Below, one piece after another: positions 27,230 to 36,952 of a DNA stretch of 64,000 nucleotides (positions are counted from its first letter, which is position 1; every line of letters starts with the position of its first letter). The DNA comes from Tropicimonas marinistellae (GTDB taxonomy: Bacteria > Pseudomonadota > Alphaproteobacteria > Rhodobacterales > Rhodobacteraceae). The translations under genes and the position numbers were made by a program. Under the pieces are notes generated by a model. It did no database searches. It was not told the DNA's origin and saw only the letters and a program-made list of their open reading frames with translations. The stretch is taken from NCBI RefSeq assembly GCF_001509585.1, contig NZ_LNCI01000009.1:124001-188000 (forward strand). Reading direction: 5' to 3'.

Positions 27230-28275
27230 TCGGGTCAACGCTCCGGCGCGTTACGCCGCAACTCCTCATTCTTGGGGTCGTGCTGCTGATGAACCTCGCG
27301 GTCTTCCCCGGTTTCTTCACCATCGAGTTTCAGAACGGCCGGCTCTTCGGCAATCTGATCGACGTTCTGAACCGCGGCGCGCCGGTGGCATTGCTCTCCA
27401 TCGGCATGACGCTGGTCATCGCCACCAAAGGCATCGACCTGTCGGTGGGGGCGGTCATGGCAATCGCTGGTGCCGTCGCGGCGAGTGTCGTCACCGGGGG
27501 CGCGGGCTGGTTCACCGCGCTGCTGGCCGCACTTGCGGCGGGCCTGCTTTGCGGGCTCTGGAACGGCATTCTTGTCGCGATCTTCCGCGTGCAACCCATC
27601 GTCGCGACGTTGGTGCTGATGGTCGCCGGGCGCGGCATTGCCCAGCTCATCACCGAGGGCAAGATCATGACCTTCCTCAATGAAGGGCTGATCCACCTGG
27701 GCGCGGGCACGGTCGCGGGCGTCCCAACACCGATCCTGATCTGGCTCGCCATGGGCACGCTGGTTACGTTGATCGTCCGCCACACGGCGCTCGGGATGCT
27801 GATCGAGTCCATCGGGGTAAATGAGACTGCATCCCGGCTCGCTGGCATAAACTCCCGCGTGCTTCTGGTAACCGTCTACCTCGTCTCCGGCTTCTGCGCC
27901 GCGCTGGCCGGCGTCATTGTCGCTGCCGATATCAAGGGCGCAGACGCGAACAACGCTGGGCTCTGGATGGAACTTGACGCCATCCTTGCCGTGGTCATCG
28001 GCGGCAACTCACTGCTTGGCGGACGTTTTTCCATCGTCGCGTCACTGCTGGGCGCATTGATCATCCAGTCGGTCAACTCGGTGATCCTGCTGTCGGGGAT
28101 GCCACCCGAATTCAACCTGGTGATCAAGGCGCTCATCATCATCGTCATCCTGGTGATCCAGTCGCCCACCGTGAAACACGCCCTATACCTGCTGCGCGCA
28201 TCGGCCGGCTCTGCCGTACCCGACGCGAAGGAGATGGGGCGAAATGCCCCGTCGGCGAAGGAGACCCGGCCATGA
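27226..28275 (+). CDS. ytfT: Sugar ABC permease, YtfT type
   Basis: A 349-residue CUT2 permease with eight to ten predicted transmembrane helices. The family motif GIDLSVGAVMAIAGAVAAS is at about 66-84 and VVIGGNSLLGGRF is in the second half. It pairs with the downstream YjfF-type permease to form the channel. Both junctions, with the ATPase before it and the permease after it, are four-base ATGA overlaps. Confidence 0.9.
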   Translation: MIGSTLRRVTPQLLILGVVLLMNLAVFPGFFTIEFQNGRLFGNLIDVLNRGAPVALLSIGMTLVIATKGIDLSVGAVMAIAGAVAASVVTGGAGWFTALLAALAAGLLCGLWNGILVAIFRVQPIVATLVLMVAGRGIAQLITEGKIMTFLNEGLIHLGAGTVAGVPTPILIWLAMGTLVTLIVRHTALGMLIESIGVNETASRLAGINSRVLLVTVYLVSGFCAALAGVIVAADIKGADANNAGLWMELDAILAVVIGGNSLLGGRFSIVASLLGALIIQSVNSVILLSGMPPEFNLVIKALIIIVILVIQSPTVKHALYLLRASAGSAVPDAKEMGRNAPSAKETRP

Positions 28276-29264
28276 TGCGCTCTCCGCGGCTTCCGCTCTA
28301 CATCACTCTGGCCACCTTCCTGCTGGCCTATGCGATCTGCGCCTCGCAATACCCCTCGATGCTTTCCACGCGGGTCATTGCCAACCTGTTGACAGACAAT
28401 GCATTTCTCGGGATTACGGCGGTCGGCATGACGTTCGTGATCCTGTCGGGCGGGATCGACCTCTCTGTCGGCTCGGTGATCGCCTTCTCCGGTGTCTTTC
28501 TCGCGGTGATCCTGCGCGATACAAGTATCCACCCGCTTGTGGCCTTCGCTTTGCTGCTGGGCATTACCATCGCTTTCGGCGCAGCGATAGGTTCTATCAT
28601 TCACTACCTGGAGATGCCGCCATTCATCGTCACTCTGGCCGGAATGTTCCTGATGCGCGGACTGGCCTACGTGCTCTCCACCGATTCAGTGCCGATCACG
28701 CATGAGTTCTACGACACGCTTCAGGGGATCTACTGGAAAGCGCCCAGCGGGGGCCGGTTCCGTCTGATCGGGGGGATCATGATCCTGTGCTACGTGGTTG
28801 CCATGCTGGTCCTGCACCGCACGCGCTTCGGGCAGAACGTCTACGCGCTCGGGGGTAATGCAGCCACCGCTCGGCTGATGGGGGTGCCTATCGCGCGTAC
28901 GACCATTGGGATATATGCCATCGCCGGCGGGCTGGCCGGGCTCGCGGGCATTGTCTATTCCATTTACACCTCAGCGGGCTATTCGCTCTCCACCGTTGGC
29001 GTGGAACTCGATGCCATTGCCGCGGTCGTGATCGGGGGCACCCTGCTCACCGGTGGCTCCGGTTTCGTCGCCGGGACTTTCCTTGGTATCCTGATTATGG
29101 GATTGATACAGACTTACATCGTGTTTGACGGCACGCTGTCGAGCTGGTGGACCAAGATTGTCATTGGTGGACTGCTGTTCGCGTTCATCATGCTGCAAAA
29201 GGCTCTGGGGTGGGCGACAACGACGCGCAGAAGACCGGCTCTCGAATTCGCGACGCGATCATGA
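28272..29264 (+). CDS. yjfF: Sugar ABC permease, YjfF type
   Basis: The second CUT2 permease subunit of this importer has 330 residues. It has the repeated helices and the motifs GGIDLSVGSVIAFSGVFLAV at about 56-75 and VVIGGTLLTGGSG near residue 250. Two different permeases plus a two-domain ATPase is the arrangement of the E. coli ytfQRT-yjfF galactofuranose system. Its stop overlaps the start of the regulator gene. Confidence 0.9.
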   Translation: MMRSPRLPLYITLATFLLAYAICASQYPSMLSTRVIANLLTDNAFLGITAVGMTFVILSGGIDLSVGSVIAFSGVFLAVILRDTSIHPLVAFALLLGITIAFGAAIGSIIHYLEMPPFIVTLAGMFLMRGLAYVLSTDSVPITHEFYDTLQGIYWKAPSGGRFRLIGGIMILCYVVAMLVLHRTRFGQNVYALGGNAATARLMGVPIARTTIGIYAIAGGLAGLAGIVYSIYTSAGYSLSTVGVELDAIAAVVIGGTLLTGGSGFVAGTFLGILIMGLIQTYIVFDGTLSSWWTKIVIGGLLFAFIMLQKALGWATTTRRRPALEFATRS

Positions 29265-29989
29265 ATTTCACGGCGCCCGGCGGCCTTTCGCAACGGGCGC
29301 TGAACAACACGATGCATGTGGTTGAACAACTCGGATTGGCCATTGTCGCCGGAGAGTATCCCGAAAACACGCTTGTTCCGCTCGATCCCGATCTGGAGGA
29401 AATGTTCGGTGTGTCCCGAACGGTCGTGCGTGAAGCCAAGAAAACCCTGGTCGCAAAGGGGTTACTGGAATCAAAAGCCAAGGTGGGCACACGCGTACGG
29501 CCCGCATCGGAATGGAGCATGTTTGACCCCGATGTGCTGCGCTGGCACGCATCATTGCGAAAATCCCGGAACTTCCTGGAAGAGTTGTTCGAAATCCGCC
29601 TGATATTCGAACCTGCCGCCGCGCGCCTCGTCGCGCTCCGGGCGACGCCGGAGCAACGCCGACGCCTGGAACAGCATGTCGAAAAGCTCGCCCACGCAGG
29701 CAGCCGGCGTGAGTTCGTCGCTGCCGACCTGGAATTCCACACCGATCTTCTCGGCATGACGGGCAATCGATTCATGCACTCGCTAGGCGACCTCGTGCAG
29801 ACCACGCTCTTCACGCTGCTCGACCGGGAACTGCGCTCGGCTGGCGAAATGGGTGGCCCGGAGCTTCTGGAGAAACGCGCGGCAGAACACCGCGCAATCG
29901 TTACCGCCATTGCCCAACAGGATGCCCAGAGGGCGCATGACGCAATGGCCCATGTCATTCGGTCAGCAAAGCTGCGAATGGACGAATGA
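29261..29989 (+). CDS. GntR-family transcriptional regulator, FCD (FadR) subfamily
   Basis: A DNA-binding regulator of 242 residues. An N-terminal winged helix (PDLEEMFGVSRTVVREAKKT at about 41-60) is followed by an all-helical FCD effector domain with EIRLIFEPAAARLVALRATP, DLEFHTDLLGMTGN and a His-containing AEHRAIVTAI. These supply the usual metal/ligand-binding His and Asp residues. I chose the ATG at 29261 since it forms a four-base overlap with the yjfF stop; an upstream ATG at 29147 lies inside that gene. As the last gene of the sugar operon it most likely represses the operon and responds to the imported sugar acid or sugar. Confidence 0.88.
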   Translation: MNFTAPGGLSQRALNNTMHVVEQLGLAIVAGEYPENTLVPLDPDLEEMFGVSRTVVREAKKTLVAKGLLESKAKVGTRVRPASEWSMFDPDVLRWHASLRKSRNFLEELFEIRLIFEPAAARLVALRATPEQRRRLEQHVEKLAHAGSRREFVAADLEFHTDLLGMTGNRFMHSLGDLVQTTLFTLLDRELRSAGEMGGPELLEKRAAEHRAIVTAIAQQDAQRAHDAMAHVIRSAKLRMDE

Positions 29990-30038
29990 CCGGATGCGTG
30001 ACTGACAGTGTCGCCTATCGGCCGGAAACCACTCCACC

Positions 30039-31079
30039 CTATCCCGCAGTGTCCTGGTGACCGAACAGGACGTTCGTCGTATTGATTCCGATCTCGTCAA
30101 CGGCATAACCGCCCTCCATGAGGTAGACGGTCGGCAGCCCTAGTGAACCGATCCGCCTGCCATAGTCGAAGAAATCGTCATGGGTGAGTTTGAAAAAGCT
30201 GATCGGGTCGCGCTCGTAGGTATCCACGCCAAGGGAAACGATCAGCAGATCCGGCGCGAAAGCGGAAACCCTCTCAAGTGCCTCCTGAAGCGCTGCGCAC
30301 CAGAGTTCATAGGTCGCGCCCGGCGGCAGCGGATAGTTTTGTGTGAACCCCTCTCCCGCGGCCGTTCCGGTTTCCTCCGCGTGGCCCAGGAAATAGGGGA
30401 ATGCCTGCAGCGGGTCACCGTGCACCGATAAGAACAGCACGTCGTCACGACCGTAGAAGATGTTCTGTGTACCGTTGCCGTGATGAAAATCGACATCGAG
30501 AATGGCGATGCGTGCCTTTCCCCGTGAGAGCGCGTGCTCAGCCGCAATGGCGGCATTGTTCAGGAAGCAGTAGCCGCCGAATTGGTCAACGGCGGCATGA
30601 TGCCCGGGTGGTCGGCAGAGACCGAAGGCCGCTGTCTCGGCCCCCGTCAGCACCAGATCCGTCGCGCTCAGCGCGACATTCTTGCTTGCCAGCGCGGCAA
30701 GCCAGGTACCCGTTGTAATCGACGTCTCGGCGGCCAGCGCGTAGTAGCCGATTTTCCCGTCAATATGTTCGGGGATATGCGGCGCACCCATCGTTCGCGT
30801 CGGCCAGCATGTTGCCAGAGCCTCGCCCGCGAAACCGGCCGCAGCCCATTCCTTTGCACAGGTTGCCAAGAAATCCACGAACCCCCGATCATGCACAGCC
30901 AGGACGGGGTCCAACCCGTAGTCGTCGGGCGCGATCACCTCACCCAACCCGCGGTCCTGAACCGCGCCGAGGATGATCTCCGCACGGCGCGGGCATTCAA
31001 ACGGGCTGACGATCTCACCGCCATGAATCTCCGACTGAGCGTCGCGCAGCTTGTGGTCCTCGGAATACACTGTCTTCAT
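30039..31079 (-). CDS. Acetylpolyamine amidohydrolase / class II histone deacetylase-like protein
   Basis: This zinc-dependent deacetylase of the arginase/deacetylase fold has 346 residues. Active-site segments are CRPPGHHAAVDQFGGYCFLN with the paired His at about 158-159, ILDVDFHHGNGTQNIFYG with the Asp/His zinc ligands, and a Glu-Gly-Gly-Tyr near the end (LMEGGYAVDEIG). Family members from bacteria deacetylate acetylated polyamines or similar small amides. MKTVYSEDH is a typical AphA N-terminus; GAGGGG precedes this ATG. It faces away from pdhA across a 341-base gap with regulatory-looking elements. Confidence 0.88.
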   Translation of the reverse strand: MKTVYSEDHKLRDAQSEIHGGEIVSPFECPRRAEIILGAVQDRGLGEVIAPDDYGLDPVLAVHDRGFVDFLATCAKEWAAAGFAGEALATCWPTRTMGAPHIPEHIDGKIGYYALAAETSITTGTWLAALASKNVALSATDLVLTGAETAAFGLCRPPGHHAAVDQFGGYCFLNNAAIAAEHALSRGKARIAILDVDFHHGNGTQNIFYGRDDVLFLSVHGDPLQAFPYFLGHAEETGTAAGEGFTQNYPLPPGATYELWCAALQEALERVSAFAPDLLIVSLGVDTYERDPISFFKLTHDDFFDYGRRIGSLGLPTVYLMEGGYAVDEIGINTTNVLFGHQDTAG

Positions 31080-31255
31080 GGTTTGCCCCTCTATCACCGC
31101 GGGTCTGTGTCCCGGCCAAACGCATTGCGCCACGCTGGCCCACTGCTTGCCTTCCGTTTCGCCTACCTGATTGCACAGGTGCAGGCCAAGCCGTTCTGTG
31201 CCTGACTTCCGTAGCGACACTCACTCCCCGCCGAAGTTCGATCAGCAAGAATACA

Positions 31256-31271
31256 GGCATACTTGTATGCC
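31256..31271. promoter_or_regulatory. Perfect inverted repeat, operator candidate
   Basis: GGCATAC, spacer TT, GTATGCC: a perfect 7-2-7 palindrome located 185 bases upstream of the deacetylase start and 150 bases upstream of pdhA. The form is typical of binding sites of dimeric GntR-like regulators. Which gene it controls cannot be told. Confidence 0.45.
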
Positions 31272-31278
31272 AAAGCAT

Positions 31279-31303
31279 CCCGCCGGACGCATGGCGGGTT
31301 TTC
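31279..31303 (+). terminator. Terminator-like hairpin upstream of pdhA
   Basis: CCCGCC and GGCGGG form a 6-bp stem with an eight-base loop, followed by TTTTC on the plus strand. No gene upstream on this strand needs it, so it may end a short unannotated transcript or act as an attenuator in a long pdhA leader. Confidence 0.5.
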
Positions 31304-31420
31304 TATCGTTTTCGGGCCGGATCCGTGTCGACCCGCGATTTTTCATGTGCAGCATTGCCAACGGTCTGCTACTGGATAATTCAACATTAAACTAATTTCT
31401 GGCGATGGGAGGCCCTGCTG

Positions 31421-32416
31421 ATGGCAGCGCGACGGACGACCAAGAAACCGAATGTCTCGAAGGAGGAACTTCTCAGTTACTATCGGGACATGCTGTTGAT
31501 CCGACGCTTCGAGGAAAAAGCCGGCCAACTCTATGGGATGGGCCTTATCGGGGGCTTTTGCCACCTCTACATCGGGCAGGAAGCGGTCGTCGTCGGACTG
31601 GAAGCCGCCGCAGAAGAAGGCGACAAGCGTGTCACCTCCTACCGCGACCACGGACATATGCTGGCCTGCGGCATGGATCCAAAGGGCGTGATGGCCGAGC
31701 TGACCGGCCGTGAGGGCGGCTATTCCAAGGGCAAGGGCGGCTCGATGCACATGTTCTCCAAGGAGAAGCATTTTTACGGCGGCCACGGCATCGTAGGCGC
31801 GCAGGTCCCGATCGGAGCCGGGTTGGCTTTCGCCGACAAGTACCTCGAAAACGGCCGCGTGACGTTCACCTATTTCGGCGATGGCGCCGCGAACCAGGGG
31901 CAGGTCTACGAGACCTTCAACATGGCGGCGCTCTGGGATCTTCCTGTTATCTTCGTGGTTGAAAACAACCAGTACGCGATGGGCACGTCACAGCAACGCT
32001 CCACGTCCAGCCAGGAAATCTATGAGCGCGGGCTGGCATTTGGCATTCCCGGCGAAGCGGTCGACGGCATGGATGTGTTGGCCGTGAAAGCCGCGAGCGA
32101 GAAGGCCGTCGCGCATTGCCGGTCCGGTAAGGGCCCTTACATCCTCGAAGTGAAGACCTACCGCTATCGCGGCCATTCCATGTCCGACCCGGCCAAGTAT
32201 CGTACCCGCGAAGAGGTGCAGAAAATGCGCGAGGAGCGTGACGCGATCGAAGCTGTACGCCAGCTGCTTTTGACAGGCAAACACGCCACCGAGGACGAGC
32301 TGAAGGCGATCGACAAGGAGATCAAGGACGTGGTCAACGAGGCCGCAGACTTCTCCAAGGAGAGCCCGGAGCCGGCGCTCGAGGAACTCTGGACCGACAT
32401 CTACGCCGACGCCTAA
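31421..32416 (+). CDS. pdhA: Pyruvate dehydrogenase E1 component, alpha subunit
   Basis: The alpha chain of the heterotetrameric E1 binds thiamine diphosphate and decarboxylates pyruvate. The TPP motif begins [15 protein letters not shown] and ends VENN (about 155-184). The phosphorylation-loop region [15 protein letters not shown] is conserved. Length is 331 residues. GGGAGG lies upstream of the ATG. It heads the pdhA-pdhB-pdhC operon, with 25 and 12 bases between genes. The E3 gene (lpd) is not in the window after pdhC, where a glycosyltransferase is found instead. Confidence 0.96.
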   Translation: MAARRTTKKPNVSKEELLSYYRDMLLIRRFEEKAGQLYGMGLIGGFCHLYIGQEAVVVGLEAAAEEGDKRVTSYRDHGHMLACGMDPKGVMAELTGREGGYSKGKGGSMHMFSKEKHFYGGHGIVGAQVPIGAGLAFADKYLENGRVTFTYFGDGAANQGQVYETFNMAALWDLPVIFVVENNQYAMGTSQQRSTSSQEIYERGLAFGIPGEAVDGMDVLAVKAASEKAVAHCRSGKGPYILEVKTYRYRGHSMSDPAKYRTREEVQKMREERDAIEAVRQLLLTGKHATEDELKAIDKEIKDVVNEAADFSKESPEPALEELWTDIYADA

Positions 32417-32441
32417 GCACCAGACAGGACGGAGAATACCT

Positions 32442-33809
32442 ATGGCAACCGAAGTACTGATGCCCGCCCTGTCGCCGACCATGGAGGAAGGCACACTGGC
32501 GAAATGGATGGTGAAGGAGGGCGACACGGTCTCCTCCGGCGACATCCTGGCAGAGATCGAGACCGATAAGGCAACGATGGAATTCGAAGCGGTCGATGAA
32601 GGGATCATCGGCAAGATTCTCGTCGCAGCGGGTAGCGAGGGGGTGAAGGTAAACACTCCGATTGCGATCATGGTGGAGGAAGGCGAAGACGCGGACGCGG
32701 TCGTAACCGCTGCACCAGTAGCTGCAGAAACCCCTGTTGCCGAAGCCCCAGCCCCGGTCGTTCCCGCGGCACCTGCGGCACCTGTCGCATCGGTGACGTT
32801 GGAGCCGGACTATCCGGACGGGACCGAACTGAAGACCCAGACAGTGCGAGAAGCGCTCCGTGACGCCATGGCCGAGGAGATGACCCGCGACGAGTCGGTC
32901 TATCTTATGGGGGAAGAAGTGGCCGAGTATCAGGGTGCCTACAAGGTCAGCCAAGGTCTACTCGACCAGTTCGGCGCCAAGCGGGTCGTAGACACGCCGA
33001 TCACCGAGCACGGCTTCACCGGCGTTGCGGTCGGCTCGGCCTTCGGCGGGCTGCGCCCGATCGTGGAGTTCATGACCTTCAACTTTGCGATGCAGGCGAT
33101 CGACCAAATCATCAACTCAGCCGCCAAGACGCTGTACATGTCAGGCGGCCAGATGGGCTGCCCCATCGTATTCCGGGGCCCCAACGGCGCCGCAGCCCGT
33201 GTTGCGGCCCAGCATAGCCAGGATTATGCCGCTTGGTATGCACAGATCCCCGGGCTGAAGGTCGTGCAGCCCTATTGCGCCTCCGACGCCAAGGGCCTTC
33301 TGAAATCCGCGATCCGCGATCCGAATCCGGTGATCTTTCTGGAAAACGAGATCCTCTACGGCCGCAGCTTCGATGTGCCGGTTCTTGACGACTACACGGT
33401 CCCCTTCGGTAAGGCGCGTATTTGGCGCGAAGGCACTGACGTTACCATCGTTTCCTTCGGTATTGGTATGACATACGCGCTGGAGGCTGCAGACAAACTG
33501 GCCGAGGAAGGCATCTCAGCCGAGGTGATCGACCTGCGCACCCTGCGCCCGATTGATTACGACACGCTGCTGGGTTCCGTGATGAAAACCAACCGCTGCG
33601 TGACCGTCGAAGAGGGTTTCCCGGTGGCGTCCATCGGCAACCACCTCTCGGCCTATATTATGGAAAACGCCTTCGATTATCTCGATGCGCCGGTGATCAA
33701 CTGCACCGGCAAGGACGTGCCCATGCCCTATGCCGCCAACCTCGAAAAGCTCGCCCTTGTGACCACCGACGAGGTGATCGCGGCGGTGAAGCAAGTGACC
33801 TATCGCTGA
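32442..33809 (+). CDS. pdhB: Pyruvate dehydrogenase E1 component, beta subunit with N-terminal lipoyl domain
   Basis: The 455-residue beta chain of E1 carries an extra lipoyl domain. Residues 1-80 form the lipoyl domain, with the lipoylated Lys43 in [15 protein letters not shown]. An Ala/Pro/Val linker follows to about 125, then a standard E1-beta domain ([55 protein letters not shown]). This fused form is known from alphaproteobacteria such as Sinorhizobium. The lipoyl segment is nearly identical to that of pdhC just downstream, including the residues around Lys43, which suggests duplication within the operon. Confidence 0.95.
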   Translation: MATEVLMPALSPTMEEGTLAKWMVKEGDTVSSGDILAEIETDKATMEFEAVDEGIIGKILVAAGSEGVKVNTPIAIMVEEGEDADAVVTAAPVAAETPVAEAPAPVVPAAPAAPVASVTLEPDYPDGTELKTQTVREALRDAMAEEMTRDESVYLMGEEVAEYQGAYKVSQGLLDQFGAKRVVDTPITEHGFTGVAVGSAFGGLRPIVEFMTFNFAMQAIDQIINSAAKTLYMSGGQMGCPIVFRGPNGAAARVAAQHSQDYAAWYAQIPGLKVVQPYCASDAKGLLKSAIRDPNPVIFLENEILYGRSFDVPVLDDYTVPFGKARIWREGTDVTIVSFGIGMTYALEAADKLAEEGISAEVIDLRTLRPIDYDTLLGSVMKTNRCVTVEEGFPVASIGNHLSAYIMENAFDYLDAPVINCTGKDVPMPYAANLEKLALVTTDEVIAAVKQVTYR

Positions 33810-33821
33810 GGATCCAGAGAC

Positions 33822-35132
33822 ATGCCAACAGAAATCCTGATGCCTGCCCTGTCTCCGACCATGGAGGAAGGCACGCTGGCGAAATGGCTGGTAAAGGAAG
33901 GGGATGAAGTCTCTTCCGGCGACCTGCTGGCCGAAATCGAGACCGACAAGGCGACGATGGAATTCGAAGCCGTAGATGAGGGCGTGATCGGCAAAATCCT
34001 CGTTGCCGAGGGCACCGAGGGCGTTTCCGTCAACTCGCCCATCGCGGTCCTGCTCGCCGAGGGCGAGAGCGCCGATGACATCGGCAGCACTCCGGCCGCC
34101 GCCGCGTCGGAGGCTGCGCCTGCAGCCGACGCGGGCACTGAGGCGGCCGCGCCCGCGGCCTCCGAAGCGCCCGCCACCCAGGCCCCGGCGGCTCCCGCTG
34201 CCACCGATGGCAAGCGTATCTTCGCAAGCCCCCTTGCTCGCCGCATCGCCGCGGACAAGGGCTTAGACCTGAGCCAGATCCAGGGCTCCGGCCCGCGCGG
34301 CCGTATCGTGAAGGCGGATGTGATCGACGCCACCGCCGCCCCTGCCCCAACTGCCGAGGCGCCGAAAGCCGTCGCCCCTGCCGCAGCGGCTGCACCCGCC
34401 GGCCCCACGACCGATGCCGTGCTCAAGACCTATGCCGACCGCGATTTCGAGGAGATCTCGCTCGACGGCATGCGGAAAACCGTCGCCGCCCGCCTCACCG
34501 AGGCCAAGCAGACGATCCCGCATTTCTACCTGCGCCGCGACATCAAGCTCGACGCGTTGCTCAAGTTCCGCTCCACGCTGAACAAGCAGCTGGAAGCGCG
34601 CGGTGTGAAGCTCTCGGTAAATGATTTCATCATCAAGGCCTGTGCCGTCGCACTCCAAACAGTGCCAGCAGCCAATCGAGTTTGGGCTGGAGACCGGATG
34701 CTTCAGCTCAAGCCTTCCGACGTGGCGGTGGCCGTCGCTGTCGATGGCGGACTCTTCACTCCAGTGCTGAAAGACGCCGAGATGAAATCCCTCTCCGCCC
34801 TCTCGACGGAGATGAAGGATCTGGCTACGCGCGCCCGCGACAAGAAACTCGCGCCGCATGAGTATGTCGGCGGCACATTCGCCATCTCCAATCTGGGCAT
34901 GTTCGGTATCGAGAATTTCGACGCCGTTATTAATCCACCCCACGGCGCAATACTCGCCGTTGGAGCAGGTTCGAAGAAGCCCATTGTCGGCGAGGATGGT
35001 GAATTGTCGGTTGCGACCGTCATGTCGGTCACGCTCTCAGTAGATCACAGGGTCATCGACGGTGCGTTGGGCGCCGAACTGCTTCAGGCCATCGTCGAGA
35101 ACCTGGAAAACCCAGTCGCGATGCTAGCCTAG
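33822..35132 (+). CDS. pdhC: Dihydrolipoamide acetyltransferase (pyruvate dehydrogenase E2)
   Basis: The core enzyme of the pyruvate dehydrogenase complex transfers acetyl from lipoamide to CoA. It has one lipoyl domain (Lys43), an Ala/Pro-rich linker, and a peripheral-subunit-binding domain at about 131-166 ([17 protein letters not shown]). After a second linker comes the catalytic domain with [18 protein letters not shown] near residue 407, containing the catalytic His and Asp. Length is 436 residues. Its stop codon overlaps the stop of the converging glycosyltransferase gene. Confidence 0.96.
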   Translation: MPTEILMPALSPTMEEGTLAKWLVKEGDEVSSGDLLAEIETDKATMEFEAVDEGVIGKILVAEGTEGVSVNSPIAVLLAEGESADDIGSTPAAAASEAAPAADAGTEAAAPAASEAPATQAPAAPAATDGKRIFASPLARRIAADKGLDLSQIQGSGPRGRIVKADVIDATAAPAPTAEAPKAVAPAAAAAPAGPTTDAVLKTYADRDFEEISLDGMRKTVAARLTEAKQTIPHFYLRRDIKLDALLKFRSTLNKQLEARGVKLSVNDFIIKACAVALQTVPAANRVWAGDRMLQLKPSDVAVAVAVDGGLFTPVLKDAEMKSLSALSTEMKDLATRARDKKLAPHEYVGGTFAISNLGMFGIENFDAVINPPHGAILAVGAGSKKPIVGEDGELSVATVMSVTLSVDHRVIDGALGAELLQAIVENLENPVAMLA

Positions 35133-36028
35133 GCGGGCACCGGAGATTGCGGTTCAGCCGCAATCTCCACCCCAAAGTCTCGCAAGACATCCTTTGCGGC
35201 ATAACCTTCTACGCCATGCTCCGAGAACAACCACGAGCGAGCGCCGTCGCGGCCGAACTTGCTGCTGGCGTTGTCTTCGTGATTGACACCATAAAGCATG
35301 CAGGGAAACGGCACCGGGTCGATCGGTTGCCCCATTGCCGTCATGTGCCTCGACAACACCTGATGGTTCATAGGCAATGTGCAAAGGATGCGCTTGGCAG
35401 TCCGCTTGTCTGAGAAATCGACGGCGATTGCCGCACAGGATCCGCACATTTCGTGGAAAGGCATGCCGCACGAATCCAACGACAGCCGAGTCACCAGCGG
35501 CCGTTTCACGTCCCACATGTACCCGTCTTCGATGTGGTACCCTCGGCCGTTGCTATCCCGCTGCAGGAAACCACTCAAATCCGGGTGCACGATGTCGTCT
35601 GCATCCAGCAAGACAACGTAAGCTGGTCCCTCCAGTTGATCTACCATCGCACGTGCACCAATACGATGCTTCGCCTGCTTGTCGATGCCCTGAATTCGTT
35701 GCAGTTTTTCCGGTGCTTGGATGAAGTGGAGAGCTTTCTGGCACGACACGCCTTCCGGCAGGTCTTGCCCACACAAGAACACGCTTACGCGGTCAGCAGT
35801 CTGCCGGCCGACGCTGTCAAGCGTCGCTTGCAACCTGCGTGCAACGCCTTCCCAATCAGATGCATCCTTCCGCCCGATCAACTTGATCAGAAAGACTATC
35901 TGTACATTCCCACCATCGATACCACCTGAGGAAATTCGCCGGTGGACAAATGCAAATGGTCTCTGCACGCGGTTCAACCACCAGTACGGATCGCGCAATC
36001 TCCGCCCGCGTTCAGTCAGCGAAACCAT
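35129..36028 (-). CDS. Putative glycosyltransferase (GT-A fold)
   Basis: A 299-residue protein that looks like a family 2-type glycosyltransferase. A strand-helix start ([18 protein letters not shown]) leads to a nucleotide-sugar/metal motif [18 protein letters not shown] at about 138-155. The Cys/His-rich middle ([19 protein letters not shown]) is unusual. It has no transmembrane helix. Its start follows the cysE stop with one base between (TGA C ATG), so it is co-translated at the tail of the GTA-cysE string. Acceptor and sugar are unknown; a surface polysaccharide role is a guess. Its codon use looks less G+C-rich than the genes of the pyruvate dehydrogenase operon. Confidence 0.65.
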   Translation of the reverse strand: MVSLTERGRRLRDPYWWLNRVQRPFAFVHRRISSGGIDGGNVQIVFLIKLIGRKDASDWEGVARRLQATLDSVGRQTADRVSVFLCGQDLPEGVSCQKALHFIQAPEKLQRIQGIDKQAKHRIGARAMVDQLEGPAYVVLLDADDIVHPDLSGFLQRDSNGRGYHIEDGYMWDVKRPLVTRLSLDSCGMPFHEMCGSCAAIAVDFSDKRTAKRILCTLPMNHQVLSRHMTAMGQPIDPVPFPCMLYGVNHEDNASSKFGRDGARSWLFSEHGVEGYAAKDVLRDFGVEIAAEPQSPVPA

Positions 36029-36029
36029 G

Positions 36030-36845
36030 TCACTCCGACGACGGGTCCGCGAGCATGTGATCCATGGATACGGAGGGTTGCGGACAATTCACTTCACCCA
36101 CGACGCGTGCGGGCACGCCGGCGACCGTTAACTTCGGCGCCACCGGTTCCAATACCACTGATCCCGCAGCCACGCGGCTGCAATCGCCGATGGTGATATT
36201 TCCTAGAATCTTGGCTCCTGCTCCGATCAACACGCCATTGCCGACCTTGGGGTGCCGATCGCCGTCCTCCTTGCCAGTACCCCCAAGGGTCACGGAGTGC
36301 AGCATCGACACATCGTTCCCAACAACTGCCGTTTCGCCAATGACAATCGAATGCGCATGGTCGATCATAACGCCACGGCCAATTCGTGCCGCCGGATGGA
36401 TGTCCACCCCGAAGGTCTCGGACACCCGCATTTGGACGAAATATGCAAAGTCTCGACGGCCCTGTCGCCACAACCAGTTCCCGATCCGATAGGCTTGGAT
36501 CGCTTGATAGCCCTTAAAGAAGAGAATTGGTTGAAGGAAACGATGGCATGCGGGGTCACGGTCGAATGTCGCGACCAAGTCCGCCCGCGCAGCCGCTCCA
36601 AGTTCCGGATCAGCGGCATAGGCCTCATCCCCAATTTCACGCAGAATCTGTTCCGACATTTCGCCGGACGCGAGCTTCAAAGACATTCTGTAAGCCAGCG
36701 CCCGCTCAAGTGTCGGGTGGTGCAGGAGGCTCGAGTGAACCAGGCCACCAAGTAGTGGCTCGGCCGCTATCGCCTCCTCTCCTTCACGTGTGATCCGGTC
36801 CCAAACCGGGTCCAGAGTCGATATCCGTTTCTTGGTCTCAGCCAT
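36030..36845 (-). CDS. cysE: Serine O-acetyltransferase
   Basis: CysE makes O-acetylserine from serine and acetyl-CoA, committing serine to cysteine synthesis. The N-terminal helical domain is followed by left-handed beta-helix hexapeptide repeats. Diagnostic segments are GVDIHPAARIGRGVMIDHAH at about 152-171 with the catalytic His, SVTLGGTGKEDGDRHPKVG, and GAGAKILGNITIGDCSRVAA. At 271 residues it is normal. GGGAGG precedes the ATG. It lies 107 bases downstream of the last GTA gene on the same strand; as I recall, cysE also neighbours the GTA cluster in R. capsulatus and relatives. Confidence 0.95.
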   Translation of the reverse strand: MAETKKRISTLDPVWDRITREGEEAIAAEPLLGGLVHSSLLHHPTLERALAYRMSLKLASGEMSEQILREIGDEAYAADPELGAAARADLVATFDRDPACHRFLQPILFFKGYQAIQAYRIGNWLWRQGRRDFAYFVQMRVSETFGVDIHPAARIGRGVMIDHAHSIVIGETAVVGNDVSMLHSVTLGGTGKEDGDRHPKVGNGVLIGAGAKILGNITIGDCSRVAAGSVVLEPVAPKLTVAGVPARVVGEVNCPQPSVSMDHMLADPSSE

Positions 36846-36952
36846 TTCAGCGCCTCCCGTTCGAACCGGCGTCGCTCTAATCTAAGGCCATCTCGCCAAC
36901 CGTGAAACCCTCAAACACGGAAAGTTGGGGGCGCCATCCCACGTCTGCTCCG

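Larger units (their letters stand above)
31080..31420. other. Intergenic region between aphA-like gene and pdhA
   Basis: 341 bases between divergent genes with no coding sequence that I believe. It contains a perfect palindrome (31256-31271) and a terminator-like hairpin reading towards pdhA (31279-31303). The last 100 bases before pdhA are A+T-richer and should hold the pdh promoter. TTGCCA near 31357 with a weak TAATTC 16 bases later is the only candidate I see. Confidence 0.5.
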
